DNA from: Achromobacter kerstersii
GTDB lineage: Bacteria > Pseudomonadota > Gammaproteobacteria > Burkholderiales > Burkholderiaceae_B
DNA length: 64,000 nucleotides
Direction of reading: 5' to 3'
Assembly (NCBI RefSeq): GCF_902859595.1
Contig: NZ_CADIJQ010000002.1
Coordinates: forward strand, 493,661-557,660
Shown here: positions 56,897 through 64,000 of the stretch, one piece after another
How positions within the stretch are numbered: the stretch's first letter is position 1
Layout: every line of letters starts with the position of its first letter
The notes under the pieces: generated by a model
Seen by the model: the letters and a program-made list of their open reading frames with translations, nothing else
Databases searched by the model: none
Told to the model about the DNA's origin: nothing
Position numbers and translations under genes: made by a program

Positions 56897-57052
56897 TGGA
56901 CGGCACGGCGGTCGCGGGGCTGGTCCCACGCGATTTGCCGACAATCACGCGGTCCGGTATACTCCGGCCCGCGTATTGCTTTTGAGTACCCCGAGTTGGC
57001 AGTTGCTTCACACGAAACCTCGTATTGAGGCAGCAACGGAAGTGTCAGGATC

Positions 57053-57128
57053 GGGTGCTTAGCTCAGTTGGTAGAGCGGCGCCCTTACAAGGCGTAGGTC
57101 ACAGGTTCGACCCCTGTAGCACCCACCA
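57053..57128 (+). tRNA. tRNA-Val (TAC)
   Basis: 76 nt with encoded CCA. Acceptor GGGTGCT/AGCACCC, D-arm GCTC/GAGC, anticodon loop CTTACAA with anticodon TAC, and T-arm ACAGG TTCGACC CCTGT are seen. It is the last element of the HU region and is followed by a terminator at 57209. Confidence 0.96.
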
Positions 57129-57208
57129 TCAAAAGCCATCGACGCCATCGGTTGTCCGCTGGCCGCCGATACACCCAGCAAGTCCGGAACCGGCAGGTTC
57201 CATGCAAA

Positions 57209-57238
57209 ACCCGCACACGGCATCGTGGCGGGTTTTTT
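57209..57238 (+). terminator. Intrinsic terminator after tRNA-Val
   Basis: ACCCGC (57209-57214) pairs with GCGGGT (57228-57233) and CACG with CGTG inside, with one bulged A. Six T follow. Confidence 0.75.
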
Positions 57239-57254
57239 GTTCTCGGGCGCTGAT

Positions 57255-57346
57255 ATCTAGCGGTGCCTATCTGCGCAGATCGCTACACGCCGTACTGCTG
57301 ATCTAGCGGTGCCTATCTGTGCAGATCGCGACACATCGCGCTGCTG
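57255..57346. repeat. 46-bp tandem duplication
   Basis: Copies 57255-57300 and 57301-57346 agree at 40 of 46 positions. Each has a near-palindrome at its centre (TCTGCGCAGA, perfect, in copy 1; TCTGTGCAGA in copy 2). Confidence 0.85.
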
Positions 57347-57510
57347 CACATCGCGTCACGCAGGGACGCCCGTGCACCTTCCTTAGGCGCTCATCCACGC
57401 CCCGCACTTACCCGCGCGCTTGCCGGTGTGCAAGCAATTTCGTAAGCGTTTTGTGCATCCTGGCTTGACCAGAATCAGCAGTGTTACGCTACTCCAGACG
57501 AAATAGGACG

Positions 57511-57525
57511 TGCGAATCATTCGCA
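57511..57525. promoter_or_regulatory. Fur box upstream of tonB
   Basis: TGCGAATCATTCGCA is a perfect 7-1-7 dyad and fits the Fur pattern (TGATAATnATTATCA-like) in its GC-adapted betaproteobacterial form. It lies about 100 bp before the tonB ATG, so tonB-exbBD is probably repressed by iron. Confidence 0.8.
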
Positions 57526-57628
57526 TTTAAGATATTATGTTCGGCTTGTACCGGCCAGCCGACGTTCCCCTTTTGCGCGCGTCCTTTCCCTGGCTGGCCG
57601 GCTAAGTCAATGCACCCCTGGCTGATTC

Positions 57629-58426
57629 ATGCCTAGTTTTCAACGCGGTTGGAATTCTTCTTCGCCGTCTTCATTTGGTATACGCGCAGGCGCTGGCCTG
57701 GCGGTTGTCGCACTTCACGCGGCTGTGATCGGCGCCATTTTCATGGCTCCTGCGAATCGTCCTGAACTGGAGGAACCCGAGGCTGTCATGGTCAGTCTGG
57801 TGGATGCGCCCATCCCGCAGGTGGCTAAGGCCGAGCCCACGCCGGAAGTGCCGCAGCCCGTGGTGGAGCCGCCGCCCGAGCCCCAGCCCGAGATCGAGCC
57901 GGAACCCGAGCCGGAACCCGAACTGAAGCCCGAGCCGGAACCCGAGCCTGAACCGGTGGTTGAAAAGCCGCCGATGCCGGCCCCTAAACCTAAGCCCAAG
58001 CCGAAGCCCAAGCCCCAGCCCAAGCAGGAAGTCAAACCCGAACCCAAGCCGGAAACGCCGCCTCCGCAAACGCCGCCCGCCGGCGCCACGGACGGGGCTC
58101 AGGCTTCGCAGAGTCCGCAGCAAGGGCCTCCGCCTGACCAGCCGGTCCTGGTGTCGAGTATTGAGTTCCAGGGCGCACGCCCCATGCCCAACTACCCGAT
58201 GGCATCGCGCCGCATGCGGGAAGAGGGACGGGTGCTGGTGCTGGTGGAGATCAATACGCAGGGGCTGGTGGACCGCGCCACGATCGACACGTCGTCGGGA
58301 TTCCCGAGGCTGGACGAATCCGCGCTGACCGCCGCTCGCAAGGCCAAGTTCAAGCCCTATACCCGTAATGGCGTGGCTTATGCCGCCAAAGCCAAAATTC
58401 CGTTCGATTTCGTAATGAGGAACTGA
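57629..58426 (+). CDS. tonB: TonB energy transducer
   Basis: 265 residues. TonB spans the periplasm and carries proton-motive energy from ExbBD to outer-membrane receptors. One N-terminal membrane segment (about 18-38), a long Pro-rich stretch with EP repeats then KP repeats (about 55-150), and the C-terminal domain with NYPMASRRMREEGRVLVLVE and AKFKPYTRNG are present. The order tonB-exbB-exbD and the Fur box fit iron uptake. It ends 1 nt before the exbB ATG. Confidence 0.94.
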   Translation: MPSFQRGWNSSSPSSFGIRAGAGLAVVALHAAVIGAIFMAPANRPELEEPEAVMVSLVDAPIPQVAKAEPTPEVPQPVVEPPPEPQPEIEPEPEPEPELKPEPEPEPEPVVEKPPMPAPKPKPKPKPKPQPKQEVKPEPKPETPPPQTPPAGATDGAQASQSPQQGPPPDQPVLVSSIEFQGARPMPNYPMASRRMREEGRVLVLVEINTQGLVDRATIDTSSGFPRLDESALTAARKAKFKPYTRNGVAYAAKAKIPFDFVMRN

Positions 58427-58427
58427 G

Positions 58428-59392
58428 ATGTCCAACGCACTGCATAGCGCCACCCTGGTGGCGCAGGCGACCACCAGCCCGGCAGCGCCGGCCGCTGCGG
58501 GCGCCGCTGCGCCTGCCGCCGCCGCGGCTGCGCCCGCAGCCCAACAAGCCGCGACGACCGCGGGCGCGGTCGCCCAGCAATCGGCGGACGCGCTGCACAG
58601 CGCCGCTGCTGCGCTGCCGGCAGCCCCGGCTCCGGCTGCGGTTCCCGACATGGGCTTTCTGCACTTTGTCGCCCAGAGCGACTTCGTCGGCAAGACCCTG
58701 TTCGTCATCCTGATCCTGATGTCGCTGGTGACCTGGTACCTGATCCTGGTCAAGGCCGCCAGCAACGTCAGCATGCGCAAACGTTCGGCCGACTTCCTGA
58801 ACAAGTTCTGGAACGCCAGCTCGCTGGAGCAGGTTGAGCACGAAATCAGCACGCACGGCGCGCGCGATCCGTTCTCGCATCTGGCCAGCCACGCCATGCA
58901 CGCGCAAGCGCACCACAACAAGTTTGGCGCCACCAAGCTGGAAGAGTCGGGCAGCAACTCCGATTTCGTCACGCGCACCATGCGCAAGGTGATCGACGAA
59001 GAAACCGCCAAGCTGGAAAACGGCCTGACGGTGCTGGCCTCGGTGGGTTCCACCGCGCCGTTCGTCGGCCTGTTCGGTACGGTGTGGGGCGTGTATCACG
59101 CGCTGGTGGGTATCGGCCTGTCCGACGGCGTCACCATCAACCGTATCGCCGGTCCGGTGGGCGAAGCCCTGATCATGACGGGCCTGGGCCTGGCAGTGGC
59201 CATTCCCGCAGTGCTGGCGTACAACACGTTCGTGCGCAACAACCGCGTGTTCCTGTCGCGCCTGGATGCTTTTGCCCATGACCTGTTTGCGTTCCTGACC
59301 ACCGGACAGCAAGTTGCGCTGTCCGACGGCAAGGTGCGCGCCCTGCGTCGCCAGAACGGTAACGGCGCCGCGGTTCAACGCGGGAGCGAATA

Positions 59393-59393
<1 letters not shown>
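58428..59393 (+). CDS. exbB: Biopolymer transport protein ExbB
   Basis: 321 residues. The N-terminal 70 or so are an Ala/Pro/Gln-rich, low-complexity stretch, likely periplasmic, longer than in the E. coli protein. Three hydrophobic segments follow (about 87-107, 200-222, 245-268), and the MotA/TolQ/ExbB signature ASVGSTAPFVGLFGTVWG is at about 204-221. ExbB and ExbD form the proton channel that drives TonB. The stop overlaps the exbD start. Confidence 0.94.
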
Positions 59394-59899
<506 letters not shown>

Positions 59900-59916
59900 A
59901 CGAATCCTGCTAGAAG

Positions 59917-59943
59917 GGGGCGCATTTCGCGCCCCTTTTTTTT
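59917..59943 (+). terminator. Intrinsic terminator of tonB-exbB-exbD
   Basis: GGGGCGC (59917-59923) pairs with GCGCCCC (59929-59935), loop ATTTC, followed by eight T. Confidence 0.9.
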
Positions 59944-59965
59944 CGGATCGCGCTAGAATCGCGGC

Positions 59966-60637
59966 ATGCGAGTACTGGTAATCGAAGACGACACCACCCT
60001 GGGCCACGCGCTCCAGGAATTCCTGGCCGACCAGGGTTATGCGGTCGACTGGCTGACAGAAGGCGACCGTGTCCTGGGCGCTCTGGCAGGCCAGCCGTAC
60101 GACCTCATGCTGCTCGACCTGAATCTTCCCGGCATGAGCGGGCTTGATGTGCTGCGGCAATTGCGCCAAGACGGCAATCAGGTTCCCGTGCTGATCCTCA
60201 CCGCGCGTGATGGCATCGAAGACCGCGTTGCGGGCCTGGATGCCGGCGCTGACGACTACGTCACCAAACCCTTTGAACTGCCCGAGCTGGCGGCGCGCGT
60301 GCGCGCCTTTGGCCGGCGGCGCGCCGGTCAGGCCCAGCCGCTGATCGAAGTCGGCCCCCTGGTGTTCGATACGGTCGGCCGCGAAGTGCGCGCCAATGGC
60401 CAACGCCTGTCGCTGTCTGTACGCGAGCTCTCTGTGCTTGAGATGCTGATGGCCCGTGTGGGCCGCGTCGTGACCAAGCGCCAGATCGTGAACTCGTTGT
60501 CCGCCTGGGACGCCGATTTCAGCGAAAACGCGGTTGAAGTCTATGTGTACCGTCTGCGCAAGCGCCTGGAAGGCACGGGCGCCAGCATCCAGACGGTGCG
60601 CGGCTTCGGCTACATGCTGGATGTGGAAACGGCCTGA
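59966..60637 (+). CDS. OmpR-family response regulator
   Basis: 223 residues. The receiver has Asp8-Asp9 and phosphoacceptor Asp51 (LLDLNLPGMSG) with VTKPFELPEL (Lys near 101). The OmpR/PhoB winged helix is at about 127-220 (RELSVLEMLMARVGRVVTKRQI, VEVYVYRLRKRL). It resembles the QseB/PmrA/TctD branch. The kinase gene starts 66 bp downstream. Confidence 0.94.
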   Translation: MRVLVIEDDTTLGHALQEFLADQGYAVDWLTEGDRVLGALAGQPYDLMLLDLNLPGMSGLDVLRQLRQDGNQVPVLILTARDGIEDRVAGLDAGADDYVTKPFELPELAARVRAFGRRRAGQAQPLIEVGPLVFDTVGREVRANGQRLSLSVRELSVLEMLMARVGRVVTKRQIVNSLSAWDADFSENAVEVYVYRLRKRLEGTGASIQTVRGFGYMLDVETA

Positions 60638-60703
60638 CGGGCCGGGCGCGGCCGGCATGCTCCGGCTGCGCACTTGCATCCGCCACAGCGAGGGTATCGC
60701 GTC

Positions 60704-61819
60704 ATGACGCACGAACGCACTCCTTCCGCTCTTACTCCCTCACGCCCCTTGCTCCCTTCACGCTCGCTGGCGCGGCATCTGGTGATACGCCTGATGCCGC
60801 CGATTCTGCTGCTCGTCCTGCTGGATCTTGCAGCCACATGGGTCATCACGCACAAGATCGACATGTCGCTCTGGATGCTGGAAGACTTCTTCTGGCTGAT
60901 GGTGGTGGGGCAGGTGGCGCTGATCGCGCTGTTCACCTGGGTGGTGGTGCAGGGCGTGCGGTCGGGCCTGCGGTCGGTGAACCATTTGTCGGAAGAAATC
61001 CGGCAGCGCTCCATCGACGATATGCAGCCGCTGGAAGTGGCGGGCGTACCGGTCGAGATCGAGCCGCTGGTGACGCACACAAACGACCTGCTGCTGCGGC
61101 TGGACGCCTCGCTTGCCGCGCAACGCCGTTTCATCGGCCATGCGGCGCATCAACTGCGCACCCCCTTGTCTGGCCTGCGGCTGGAATCCGAACTGATGCT
61201 GGCTCGCCCCTTGCCCGACGATGTGCGGGCGCGGGCCGAACGCATCAAGGCCGTCAGTGACCGCATGATCCGCCTGGGCCAGCAGTTGCTGGTGCTGGCG
61301 CGTGCCGATCCGAACGCACGGCCGCAAGACAGCTTTGTGCGTATCGACCTGTGCGAATGGGTGCGGGCGCATGGGGCCGAGTGGTTTCCGCGTGTGCGCG
61401 AGGCGCGCTATGAGCTGGATCTGGTGGCGCCGGATGCGCCCATCTGGATCGACGCCGACCCCCTGCTGCTGGCCGAACTCCTGGGCAACCTGATCGACAA
61501 CGCCTTGCGCTACGGTAACGAAACCGGGCGCATCACGCTGATCGTGGGCGCCAACCCGCCGTCGCTGACGGTTGAGGACGACGGCCCCGGCATTCCCGCC
61601 GAAGAGCGCGACCGCGTGTTCGAAGCTTTTTACCGGTCGCCCACCGCTACGGCGGGCGGCTCGGGATTGGGCCTGGCGATCGTGCGCGAGATTGCGCACG
61701 CGCATGGCGCCTGGTGGAAGCTCACCAGCCGCCCCGACTTTTCCGGAACGCGGCTATCCGTTGTGTTCCCCGGCCCCCGCAAAGGGGCTCAACTTACTCG
61801 TCAAGAACCGACATCATGA
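60704..61819 (+). CDS. Sensor histidine kinase with minimal periplasmic part
   Basis: 371 residues. Two membrane segments (about 28-48 and 63-83) are only about 14 residues apart, so no periplasmic sensor domain exists. A HAMP-like linker follows. The DHp box HAAHQLRTPLSGLR has His149 as the likely phosphate site. The ATPase domain shows NLIDNALRYG (N box), VEDDGPGIP (G1) and GGSGLGLAIV (G2). It probably phosphorylates the regulator at 59966. Its stop TGA overlaps the kup start ATG (ATGA), so the two proteins are translated together. The ATG at 60704 is used. Confidence 0.92.
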   Translation: MTHERTPSALTPSRPLLPSRSLARHLVIRLMPPILLLVLLDLAATWVITHKIDMSLWMLEDFFWLMVVGQVALIALFTWVVVQGVRSGLRSVNHLSEEIRQRSIDDMQPLEVAGVPVEIEPLVTHTNDLLLRLDASLAAQRRFIGHAAHQLRTPLSGLRLESELMLARPLPDDVRARAERIKAVSDRMIRLGQQLLVLARADPNARPQDSFVRIDLCEWVRAHGAEWFPRVREARYELDLVAPDAPIWIDADPLLLAELLGNLIDNALRYGNETGRITLIVGANPPSLTVEDDGPGIPAEERDRVFEAFYRSPTATAGGSGLGLAIVREIAHAHGAWWKLTSRPDFSGTRLSVVFPGPRKGAQLTRQEPTS

Positions 61820-63744
61820 GCCAAGCTTCGGCTGGTGTTCCTTCCCCGTCAGGCGCTCACGCAGGCGGGGTGCATGCACCATCGTCGCGCGCGGCGCTGA
61901 TCATGGGCGCATTGGGTGTGGTGTATGGCGACATCGGCACCAGTCCGCTGTACACGCTGCGCGCCTGCCTGACCGGCCTGAGCGTGCACACGGACCTTGA
62001 ACCTGCGCATTTGCTGGGCGTGCTGTCCATCCTGTTCTGGATGCTGATGGTGGTGGTGTCCTTGAAGTACGTGACGCTGGTGCTGCGCGCCGACAACCGG
62101 GGCGAGGGCGGCACGCTGGCGCTGCTGGAGCTGGCGGTGCGCAACCGTGACGGCAAATTGCGATGGGTGCTGATCGTGCTGGGCATTTTTGGCGCGGCGC
62201 TCTTTTATGGCGACAGTATGATCACGCCGGCCATTTCGGTGCTCTCGGCGCTGGAAGGGATCAGCATCGTGTCGCACACCTTGGATGCCTGGGTGGTGCC
62301 GATTGCGCTGGTGGTGCTGGTGGCGCTGTTCGCGATCCAGTCGCACGGAACAAGCGTGATGGGTAAGCTGTTCGGCCCCGTGATGCTGGTGTGGTTCGGC
62401 ACCTTGGCGGCGCTGGGCGCGTGGCAGATCTGGCAGACGCCCGAAGTGCTGGCGGCGCTGAACCCGATGTGGGGCTTGCGCTTCATCATCGAGTTTCCGC
62501 TGATCAGCTTTGTGTTGCTGGGCGCGGTGGTGCTGGCGCTGACAGGCGCCGAGGCGCTGTACGCCGACATGGGCCACTTTGGCCGACCGGCCATTCGCAG
62601 CGCCTGGTTCAGCATGGTGTTGCCGGCGTTGACGCTGTGCTATTTCGGCCAGGGCGCGCTGCTGCTGCGCGACCCGACGGCGATCCGCAATCCGTTCTTC
62701 ATGATGGCGCCCGAGTGGGGGTTGGCGCCGTTGGTGGCGTTGGCGACCATCGCAACCATCGTGGCGTCGCAGGCGGTGATTTCCGGCGCGTATTCGGTGA
62801 CGCGCCAAGCGGTCCAACTGGGTTTCTGGCCGCGCATGCAGATTCTGCATACCTCGGCCGTTGAGAAGGGCCAGATCTATCTGCCGCAGGTGAATGCGCT
62901 GCTGTTGTGCGCGGTGCTGGTGCTGGTGCTGCTGTTCCGCAATTCGGACAACCTGGCCGCAGCCTACGGCTTTGCGGTGACGGGCACGATGCTGACGACG
63001 TCGGTGCTGGCGTTCGCGGTGCTGCCGCGCGGCACGACGGGCGTGAAGCGGATGCTGTGGTTTGGCGTGCTGGGTCTGTTGCTGTTGTTCGACGTGCTGC
63101 TGTTTTCGGCCAACGTGTTCAAGATTCATGAGGGCGGCTGGTTGCCGCTGCTGGTGGCGATCGTGGTGTTCACGCTGATGATGACGTGGCGCCGTGGCCG
63201 TCATCTGCTGTCTGATATGCAGCATCGGGATCGTCAGCCGCTCAAGGAATTCATGGAGCAGCTTGAGGAATACCCCCCGTCGCGGGTGCCGGGTACGGCA
63301 ATCTTCATGACGATGAATTCGGGCAATGTGCCGCCGGCGCTGCTGCATAACCTGAAGCACAACAAGGTGCTGCACGACCACGTGCTGTTCCTGACGATTC
63401 TGGTGGCGGACGTGCCGTATATCTCGCCGGAAGAGCGTTTCGTGGTGAAGAAGCTGAGCGCGTCGAGCTGGACGGCGACGGTGAACTACGGCTTCAAGGA
63501 AGATCCGGATGTGCCGGAAGCGCTGCGGCTGGTGGCTGAAGCGTATCCCGAGCTGGATTTGGAACCGATGCGGACGTCTTATTTCCTGTCGCGGCAGACC
63601 GTGGTGGCGGCGAGAAAGCCGGCGCTGTGGCGGTGGCGGCGGGCGGTGTTCTCGTTCATGGCTCGGAATTCGACGCGGAGTACGAAGTTTTTCAAGATTC
63701 CGGCGAATCGGGTGGTGGAAATGGGAATGCAGGTGGAGTTGTAG
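61816..63744 (+). CDS. kup: Low-affinity potassium transporter Kup
   Basis: 642 residues. Kup takes up K+ with protons. The conserved N-terminus is ALGVVYGDIGTSPLYTLRACL, with about 12 hydrophobic segments and a C-terminal cytoplasmic domain after about residue 470. GGTLALLELAVRN and FYGDSMITPAISVLSALEG are family motifs. The ATG overlaps the stop of the kinase gene, which couples K+ transport to the two-component system. Confidence 0.95.
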   Translation: MSQASAGVPSPSGAHAGGVHAPSSRAALIMGALGVVYGDIGTSPLYTLRACLTGLSVHTDLEPAHLLGVLSILFWMLMVVVSLKYVTLVLRADNRGEGGTLALLELAVRNRDGKLRWVLIVLGIFGAALFYGDSMITPAISVLSALEGISIVSHTLDAWVVPIALVVLVALFAIQSHGTSVMGKLFGPVMLVWFGTLAALGAWQIWQTPEVLAALNPMWGLRFIIEFPLISFVLLGAVVLALTGAEALYADMGHFGRPAIRSAWFSMVLPALTLCYFGQGALLLRDPTAIRNPFFMMAPEWGLAPLVALATIATIVASQAVISGAYSVTRQAVQLGFWPRMQILHTSAVEKGQIYLPQVNALLLCAVLVLVLLFRNSDNLAAAYGFAVTGTMLTTSVLAFAVLPRGTTGVKRMLWFGVLGLLLLFDVLLFSANVFKIHEGGWLPLLVAIVVFTLMMTWRRGRHLLSDMQHRDRQPLKEFMEQLEEYPPSRVPGTAIFMTMNSGNVPPALLHNLKHNKVLHDHVLFLTILVADVPYISPEERFVVKKLSASSWTATVNYGFKEDPDVPEALRLVAEAYPELDLEPMRTSYFLSRQTVVAARKPALWRWRRAVFSFMARNSTRSTKFFKIPANRVVEMGMQVEL

Positions 63745-63830
63745 GCGCTTTGGTTTTTTGTTTCGCGGGTGGTGGGTTCTTTAGACGCACGGTGTGGGGG
63801 TGGCCCGGGATGCGCGGGTCAACGATTGCG

Positions 63831-63852
63831 GTCCGGAGCCTTCGCTCCGGAC
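63831..63852. terminator. Hairpin downstream of kup
   Basis: GTCCGGAGC (63831-63839) pairs with GCTCCGGAC (63844-63852), loop CTTC. No T-run follows, so terminator function is uncertain. Confidence 0.45.
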
Positions 63853-63906
63853 TTCCCCGTCGTCATCTTCGTCAGCGCCTGCGGCGCTTCCTTGTATCTT
63901 GAGCCC

Positions 63907-64000
63907 TGGAATGGTTAGCTACCATTCCACGAGAGACAGGTGAGTTTCTGCGGCTCCCTTAGGTGGTCGACCCTGTTCTGAAGACTAAACCCCTGTCTCT
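63907..64000. other. Structured sequence at the window end
   Basis: TGGAATGGT (63907-63915) pairs with ACCATTCCA (63921-63929). AGAGACAGG (63932-63940) pairs with CCTGTCTCT (63992-64000), enclosing about 50 bp. It may be part of an RNA or a repeat that continues past the window. No gene is seen. Confidence 0.35.

Larger units (their letters stand above)
57129..57628. other. Gene-free region between tRNA-Val and tonB
   Basis: 500 bp without a credible gene. It holds the tRNA terminator (57209-57238), a 46-bp tandem duplication (57255-57346) and a Fur box (57511-57525) close to tonB. The short frame 57025-57306 covers the tRNA and is not a gene. Confidence 0.7.

Noticed and set aside
57025..57306. 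93-codon frame at tRNA-Val
   Set aside because: It translates the tRNA gene itself and its flanks.

Overview
The window is GC-rich, densely coded bacterial chromosome. It points to a betaproteobacterium of the family Alcaligenaceae, most likely Achromobacter or a close Bordetella relative. The signs are two Bug-type tripartite-tricarboxylate receptors, an H-NS protein of the betaproteobacterial type, a split PntA1/PntA2/PntB transhydrogenase, a Fur-box-preceded tonB-exbB-exbD operon, and general gene content. I see no prophage, insertion sequence, CRISPR array or plasmid function. The genus is an inference.

Layout. 1-5 kb: pepN (cut by the window edge), a DUF4136 lipoprotein, an H-NS gene, an 880-bp gene-free stretch, and tldD. 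4.9-6.2 kb: a DAHP synthase gene (aroG) preceded by a Phe/Tyr-rich leader peptide and a terminator/antiterminator pair. This looks like a ribosome-mediated attenuator and is the most striking find. 6.3-15 kb: a D-lactate/2-hydroxyacid dehydrogenase, then a Bug receptor, cupin, SDR and IclR group with a perfect 9-1-9 palindrome upstream, then glcDEF. 15.1-18 kb: the pnt operon on the minus strand. 18.2-21.3 kb: an N-formylglutamate amidohydrolase and Bug receptor pair with a divergent LysR regulator. 21.3-27 kb: mnmA, a TauE-like permease, a GST, purB, and a convergent cytochrome c' / cytochrome b561 pair. 27-39 kb: small unknown proteins, a GNAT, a DUF3053 lipoprotein, an AI-2E-type permease, a DUF4153 membrane protein, a diguanylate cyclase, a YddG-like exporter, and a run of very small proteins that includes a 24-residue membrane peptide. 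38.9-49 kb: tRNA-Met, the ergothioneine genes egtD-egtB, a DUF883 protein, a phospholipase-D family lipoprotein, a glutamate-synthase-like flavoprotein, a YeeE-type sulfur transporter and two exporters. 49.5-57 kb: two identical tRNA-Leu(CAG) genes on either side of a DTW-domain gene, then rnr, rlmB, a MetZ/MetB-type PLP enzyme, a PKHD dioxygenase, HU and tRNA-Val. 57.5-63.7 kb: Fur box, tonB-exbB-exbD, then a two-component system whose kinase gene overlaps kup.

Functional links. TonB-ExbBD and the PKHD hydroxylase fit iron metabolism. GlcDEF, the lactate dehydrogenase and the Bug/SDR/cupin group fit scavenging of organic acids. AroG supplies the aromatic pathway, and YddG elsewhere in the window exports aromatic amino acids. 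The kinase has no periplasmic sensor domain and is translationally coupled to a K+ transporter. Several gene borders carry short-period tandem repeats (15 bp x3, 15 bp x4, 10 bp x5, 46 bp x2) that no gene explains.
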